From Chitinophagaceae bacterium (GTDB taxonomy: Bacteria; Bacteroidota; Bacteroidia; Chitinophagales; Chitinophagaceae), in NCBI GenBank assembly GCA_016710165.1, contig JADJLJ010000002.1, positions 434,001 to 498,000 of the forward strand: a DNA stretch of 64,000 bases, written 5' to 3'. The translations under genes were made by a program, and so were the position numbers. The notes below the pieces were generated by a model. It was given only the letters and a program-made list of their open reading frames with translations, did no database searches and had not been told where the DNA came from. Of the stretch, positions 60,329 to 64,000 are shown piece by piece; the stretch's first letter is position 1; each line of letters begins with the position of its first letter.

Positions 60329-61126
60329 TTGTTCAACCGTTATCAATCAGCAAAAAAATACCTCCGGTATTACCTCACTGCTTCCAACGGTAAAGGGCAT
60401 GGCATTCATTCACCTTTCGTATTCGATTTCATTCAGCATGTTTTAAATGATAGAAAGGAGTATCCCTGTTATTCAATGATCGAAGCAAAAAGAAAAGAAT
60501 TGCTCAGGAATGAGACCGTGATCGAAGTACAGGACTTTGGTGCCGGCTCATCCGTGATCAAAACAAAGCAAAGAGTAGTAAAAGATATTGCTGCTTCATC
60601 GCTCAAGCCAAAAAAATATGCGCAACTATTGTTCCGGATGGCACAATATTATAAGTCCAAAACCATTCTTGAACTGGGTACATCTTTTGGTATCAGCAGT
60701 GCTTACCTGGCTTCTGCCAATGGTATGGCCGATGTGTATACCTGTGAGGGTGCTTCTTCAATAGCCGCTATTGCAAAACAGAATTTTAATGAACTTGGTT
60801 TAGGGAATATTCACCTTGCAGAAGGAAATTTTGCCGAAACGCTGACTGCTGTTTTATCCCGGGCCGGTAAGATCGACCTGGCATTTATAGACGGCAACCA
60901 CCGGAAAGAACCTACCTTAAACTATTTTCAACTACTGTTAAACCATTCAACAAATTCTTCCATTTTCATATTCGACGACATCCACTGGAGTGCCGGTATG
61001 GAAGCGGCCTGGGAGGAAATAAAACAACACCCGGCGGTCACATTAACGATCGACCTGTTTTTCATAGGCATCGTCATATTCAGCCGTGATATTAATCATA
61101 AACAACACTTCTCAATCCGATTTTAA
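60329..61126 (+). CDS. Class I SAM-dependent methyltransferase (O-methyltransferase-like), TTG start
   Basis: 265 aa. The N-terminal region MFNRYQSAKKYLRYYLTASN with GHGIHSPFVFDFI is typical of a Bacteroidota O-methyltransferase-like family. The SAM site is ILELGTSFGISSAYLA (about 113-128), with acidic CEGASS, then FAETLTA and the Asp motif IDLAFIDGNHRKEPT. An in-frame stop lies directly upstream at 60326-60328, so the start must be the TTG at 60329 or a later codon that would lose conserved sequence. The start touches the TTCTTAA array. Substrate unknown; it may act on a phenolic or nucleotide-linked substrate. Confidence 0.8.
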   Translation: MFNRYQSAKKYLRYYLTASNGKGHGIHSPFVFDFIQHVLNDRKEYPCYSMIEAKRKELLRNETVIEVQDFGAGSSVIKTKQRVVKDIAASSLKPKKYAQLLFRMAQYYKSKTILELGTSFGISSAYLASANGMADVYTCEGASSIAAIAKQNFNELGLGNIHLAEGNFAETLTAVLSRAGKIDLAFIDGNHRKEPTLNYFQLLLNHSTNSSIFIFDDIHWSAGMEAAWEEIKQHPAVTLTIDLFFIGIVIFSRDINHKQHFSIRF

Positions 61127-61133
61127 TTTTTCT

Positions 61134-61141
61134 TACATTTG
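61134..61141 (+). promoter_or_regulatory. Putative -7 box TACATTTG for pntAA
   Basis: Exact TAnnTTTG match, 16 nt before the pntAA ATG. No TTTG at the ideal -33 spacing. Confidence 0.4.
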
Positions 61142-61157
61142 TCCCAATTAACTGACT

Positions 61158-62282
61158 ATGATAATTGGTGTTTTAAAAGAGCCTTCTCCCGAAACCAGAG
61201 TATCCCTGCTTCCAGAACACATCGCAATACTGAAAAAATGGAATGTAGAGGTATGTATAGAGAACGGGGCAGGAGTAAATGCTTTTGCCAATGATGAAAA
61301 GTATGCGGAGGCCGGTGCAAAACCGGTGAGCCGTGCAGAACTGCTTGATACTGCCAGGATCATCCTTTCCCTGAATAACCCCGGGGCAGATACGTTATCG
61401 GCATTGAAACCGGGTACTGTTCTGTTGGGTGTTTATCAACCCCTGTTCAACCCGGGCCTGATGAAAGAACTGGCCGAAAAAGGATTGACCGTTTTCAGTA
61501 TGGACATGCTGCCCCGTACTACCCGTGCACAAAGCATGGATGTACTGAGCAGCCAGGCTAACATAGCCGGGTACAAAGCCGTGTTGCATGCAGCCGGCCT
61601 GTTCCCAAAATATTTTCCCATGTTCATGACGGCAGCGGGAAGCATTCCGCCGGCCAAACTGCTGATACTGGGTGCCGGGGTTGCCGGTCTGCAGGCCATT
61701 GCTACCGGCAGAAGACTGGGTGCCGTGGTGGAGGTTTTTGATACCCGGCCTGCGGTAAAGGAAGAAGTGATGAGCCTGGGTGCCAAATTTGTTGAAGTGG
61801 AAGGAGCAGCCGATGCCAGCAAGGCAGGAGGATATGCCGTGGAGCAGACAGAAGATTTTATGAAGCGGCAGAAGGCAAAGATCGCAGAGAGTGTTGCCAA
61901 GGCAGATATCATTATAACAACCGCACAGATACCCGGCAGGAAAGCACCCATATTGATCACCACAGAAATGCTGGGTGCCATGAAAAGCGGCTCGGTGATC
62001 ATTGACCTGGCTGCTGCAACCGGCGGCAATACCGAACTGACAAAGAATAACGAAACAGTGATGCACAACGGCATCCGCATTGTCGGCAATTCGTTTTTGC
62101 CCGCAACCATGCCCAGCGACGCCAGCAAACTGTATGGCAAGAACATCCTGAATTTTTTACAGCTGATGATCACCAAAGAGGGAGAACTGAATCTGAATTT
62201 TGAGGACGACCTGGTCTTAGGTACCTGCATTACAGATAATCAGCAGATCGTGCACGACCGGATAAGAGAAATGATAAATTAA
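61158..62282 (+). CDS. pntAA: NAD(P) transhydrogenase subunit alpha 1 (domain I)
   Basis: 374 aa, cytoplasmic NAD(H)-binding part of proton-translocating transhydrogenase. Seen: GVLKEPSPETRVSLLPEHIAIL at the start, the mobile-loop region, the Rossmann site LILGAGVAGLQAIATGRRLGA (about 171-190, in pieces), FDTRPAVKEEV, and TTAQIPGRKAPILIT, AATGGNTELTKN. It lacks the membrane segments, which are encoded by the next gene, as usual for the split alpha type. First of three genes pntAA-pntAB-pntB with gaps of 5 and 37 nt. Confidence 0.95.
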   Translation: MIIGVLKEPSPETRVSLLPEHIAILKKWNVEVCIENGAGVNAFANDEKYAEAGAKPVSRAELLDTARIILSLNNPGADTLSALKPGTVLLGVYQPLFNPGLMKELAEKGLTVFSMDMLPRTTRAQSMDVLSSQANIAGYKAVLHAAGLFPKYFPMFMTAAGSIPPAKLLILGAGVAGLQAIATGRRLGAVVEVFDTRPAVKEEVMSLGAKFVEVEGAADASKAGGYAVEQTEDFMKRQKAKIAESVAKADIIITTAQIPGRKAPILITTEMLGAMKSGSVIIDLAAATGGNTELTKNNETVMHNGIRIVGNSFLPATMPSDASKLYGKNILNFLQLMITKEGELNLNFEDDLVLGTCITDNQQIVHDRIREMIN

Positions 62283-62287
62283 TTGCT

Positions 62288-62596
62288 ATGGAAAATATTT
62301 TAAACTGGATCTCGGAAAATCAGCAGATCATCTACATTGTCATCCTGATGATCTTTGTAGGGATAGAAGTGATCGGCCGTGTACCCAGCGTGTTGCACAC
62401 TCCTTTAATGAGCGGTGCCAATGCCATACACGGCGTGGTCATCATCGGGGCCATCATTGTTATGGGCAAGGCAGAACCCGATAATTACCTGGCATTGATA
62501 CTCGGTTTTTTAGCGGTGATACTCGGTACGTTGAATGTGGTAGGTGGATTTGTGGTTACTGACCGGATGCTGGAAATGTTCAAGAAGAAAAAGTAG
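62288..62596 (+). CDS. pntAB: NAD(P) transhydrogenase subunit alpha 2 (membrane domain)
   Basis: 102 aa with three hydrophobic segments (about 12-32, 46-66, 70-95): IIYIVILMIFVGIEVIGRVPSVLHTPLMSGANAIHG is the conserved face of domain II (in pieces), and NVVGGFVVTDRMLEMFKKKK the C-terminus. It forms part of the proton channel with PntB. It starts 5 nt after pntAA. Confidence 0.93.
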   Translation: MENILNWISENQQIIYIVILMIFVGIEVIGRVPSVLHTPLMSGANAIHGVVIIGAIIVMGKAEPDNYLALILGFLAVILGTLNVVGGFVVTDRMLEMFKKKK

Positions 62597-62602
62597 TTAC
62601 AC

Positions 62603-62633
62603 GAATTAACCAATTAACGGATTAACAGATAAA
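62603..62633. repeat. GAATTAAC octanucleotide array before pntB
   Basis: Three 8-nt units (GAATTAAC, CAATTAAC, GGATTAAC) and one decayed unit fill the 37-nt gap between pntAB and pntB, leaving no obvious ribosome-binding site. Confidence 0.65.
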
Positions 62634-64000
62634 ATGGAACTGAACCTGCTTACGATATGCTACCTGATCGCCAGCGTGACATTTATCCTTGGCCTTAAAA
62701 TGCTGAGCAATCCTGCCTCCGCACGAAAAGGAAATTTAGTTGCCGCCGCAGGCATGACCATTGCCATCATCGGCACTATTTTTTTATACGAAAGCGGGGG
62801 CCAGCGGCTGCACAACTACGGATGGATATTCGGGGGGTTACTTGTGGGCGGCATCATTGGAACACTGGCTGCAAAAAAAGTGAAGATGACGGCCATGCCC
62901 GAAATGGTGAGCCTGTTCAACGGAATGGGCGGCGCCTGTGCGGCATTGATCTCTGCTGCTGAGTTCTATCATATTTATAAAGTACACCAGGATTCTCCCG
63001 GCACTGCTTTTTCAGATATTGTTTCTGTTGGTACCTATATCACCATTGTTGCAGGCGCCATCATCGGAACAATATCCTATACCGGAAGTATCATTGCCTG
63101 GGGCAAACTGAACGGTCGGGTAAAGGATTTTTCTTTTAAAGGCCAGCATATTGTGAACATGATCGTACTGCTGCTTACGTTGGTAGCGGCAGTATTTGCC
63201 TACCGTTCAAACATCGGTGATATCTATATTCCCTTTATACTGATCGGCCTGTTTGCATTCATCTACGGGATCTTATTTGTGATGCCGATCGGGGGCGCCG
63301 ATATGCCGGTTGTGATCTCCCTGCTCAACTCATTCACCGGTGTGGCAGCAGCCTGCGGCGGGTTCCTGTACGACAATAAAGCCATGCTTACCGGTGGTAT
63401 ACTGGTGGGCGCAGCAGGAACCTTGCTTACCATACTCATGTGCAAGGCCATGAACCGTTCACTTACCAATGTATTGATCGGTTCGTTTGGAGGCGGTAAT
63501 AAAGCTACCGGGACAGCAACAGGCAAGACCCAGGGCAACCATAAAGAAATAAGCCTGGCCGATGCTGCCATGCTGATGGCTTATGCTAACAAAGTGATGG
63601 TAGTTCCCGGGTATGGCCTTGCCGTGGCACAGGCACAGCATACCTGTCATGAACTGGAAAAGATACTGGAAGAAAAAGGGGTTGAATTCAAATACGCCAT
63701 TCACCCGGTGGCGGGCCGCATGCCCGGTCACATGAATGTGTTGCTGGCAGAAGCCGATGTGCCTTATGAAAAACTACTGGAGATGGAACAGGCCAATGAC
63801 GAATTCAAGACCTGCGATGTGGTGCTGATACTGGGCGCCAATGACGTGGTGAACCCGGCTGCAAAGAGCGATCCTGCTTCCCCCATCTACGGCATGCCCA
63901 TTTTAGAAGTGGAGCAGGCCAAAACGGTCATTGTAAACAAACGAAGCATGAAACCCGGTTATGCCGGTATTGAAAATGATCTTTTCTTCCGGCCCAAAAC
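62634..64000 (+). CDS. pntB: NAD(P) transhydrogenase subunit beta (3' end outside window)
   Basis: 455 residues are visible from MELNLLTICYLIASVTFILGLKML at 62634; the gene runs off the right edge. Membrane helices fill about 1-265 (with AMPEMVSLFNGMGGACAAL and ADMPVVISLLNSFTGVAAA). The NADP(H)-binding domain III then begins, with VVPGYGLAVAQAQH, the loop HPVAGRMPGHMNVLLAEA, and VLILGANDVVNPAA. The tail of about 10 residues is missing. With PntAA and PntAB it makes NADPH from NADH using the proton gradient. Confidence 0.96.
   Translation, partial: MELNLLTICYLIASVTFILGLKMLSNPASARKGNLVAAAGMTIAIIGTIFLYESGGQRLHNYGWIFGGLLVGGIIGTLAAKKVKMTAMPEMVSLFNGMGGACAALISAAEFYHIYKVHQDSPGTAFSDIVSVGTYITIVAGAIIGTISYTGSIIAWGKLNGRVKDFSFKGQHIVNMIVLLLTLVAAVFAYRSNIGDIYIPFILIGLFAFIYGILFVMPIGGADMPVVISLLNSFTGVAAACGGFLYDNKAMLTGGILVGAAGTLLTILMCKAMNRSLTNVLIGSFGGGNKATGTATGKTQGNHKEISLADAAMLMAYANKVMVVPGYGLAVAQAQHTCHELEKILEEKGVEFKYAIHPVAGRMPGHMNVLLAEADVPYEKLLEMEQANDEFKTCDVVLILGANDVVNPAAKSDPASPIYGMPILEVEQAKTVIVNKRSMKPGYAGIENDLFFRPK

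Noticed and set aside
1..64000. tRNA, rRNA or riboswitch genes
   Set aside because: No cloverleaf, rRNA segment or known riboswitch core was recognised by eye; a covariance-model search would be needed to exclude them.

Overview
The window reads as a chromosomal segment of a Bacteroidota bacterium, most likely Chitinophagaceae or a close relative. The evidence is direct: type IX secretion system (T9SS) C-terminal sorting domains on two giant secreted proteins, a PorP/SprF family protein beside them, a TonB-dependent receptor with a carboxypeptidase-regulatory-like N-terminus, BshA of bacillithiol synthesis, a DUF4292-like protein, and repeated TAnnTTTG -7 promoter boxes. No rRNA, tRNA, CRISPR array, prophage or complete insertion sequence was recognised.

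Layout. 1-6.9 kb: DUF4292-like tail, EnvC-like M23 protein, bshA, M28 peptidase (frameshifted), small membrane protein, RsmI-like methyltransferase, EI24 protein, 3-methyladenine glycosylase. 6.9-18.7 kb: a T9SS island on the minus strand with a BNR/Ig-repeat protein, a reprolysin-like metalloprotease with Ig repeats, and PorP/SprF. 18.8-30 kb: upp, a lipoprotein, adenine deaminase, a LolA-like protein, a sortilin-like BNR protein, a methyltransferase, trmD, an S4-domain protein and dipeptidyl peptidase IV. 30-41 kb: ammonium transporter, TonB receptor, secreted SAM hydrolase, aminotransferase, RlmL-like methyltransferase, a tail-fibre-like secreted protein, NYN-LOTUS protein. 41.3-48.2 kb: a TetR-controlled efflux operon (TetR, TolC, HlyD, two ABC ATPases, two ABC-2 permeases) that matches the E. 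coli ybhGFSR layout. 48.2-64 kb: VF530 protein, cation/proton antiporter, two unrelated isocitrate dehydrogenases side by side, GNAT, PLP lyase, DinB, lipoprotein, mnmA, thyA, OmpA-PD40 protein, folA, methyltransferase, and pntAA-pntAB-pntB running off the end.

Three things cut across the annotation. First, six otherwise intact genes are broken by small indels, mostly in short homopolymers, which points to consensus errors rather than gene decay. Second, many spacers are filled by tandem repeats with a strict 7-nt (sometimes 8-nt) period but different unit sequences; the commonest unit is GATRCMR. In two divergent intergenic regions the arrays fill the space between the opposing -7 boxes, and several boxes sit only 3-5 nt before the ATG, suggesting leaderless mRNAs. 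Third, short palindromic elements have inserted in frame into conserved genes (thyA, ade, a GNAT gene), in the manner of Rickettsia palindromic elements, and related hairpins and a MITE-like 80-bp element lie between genes.
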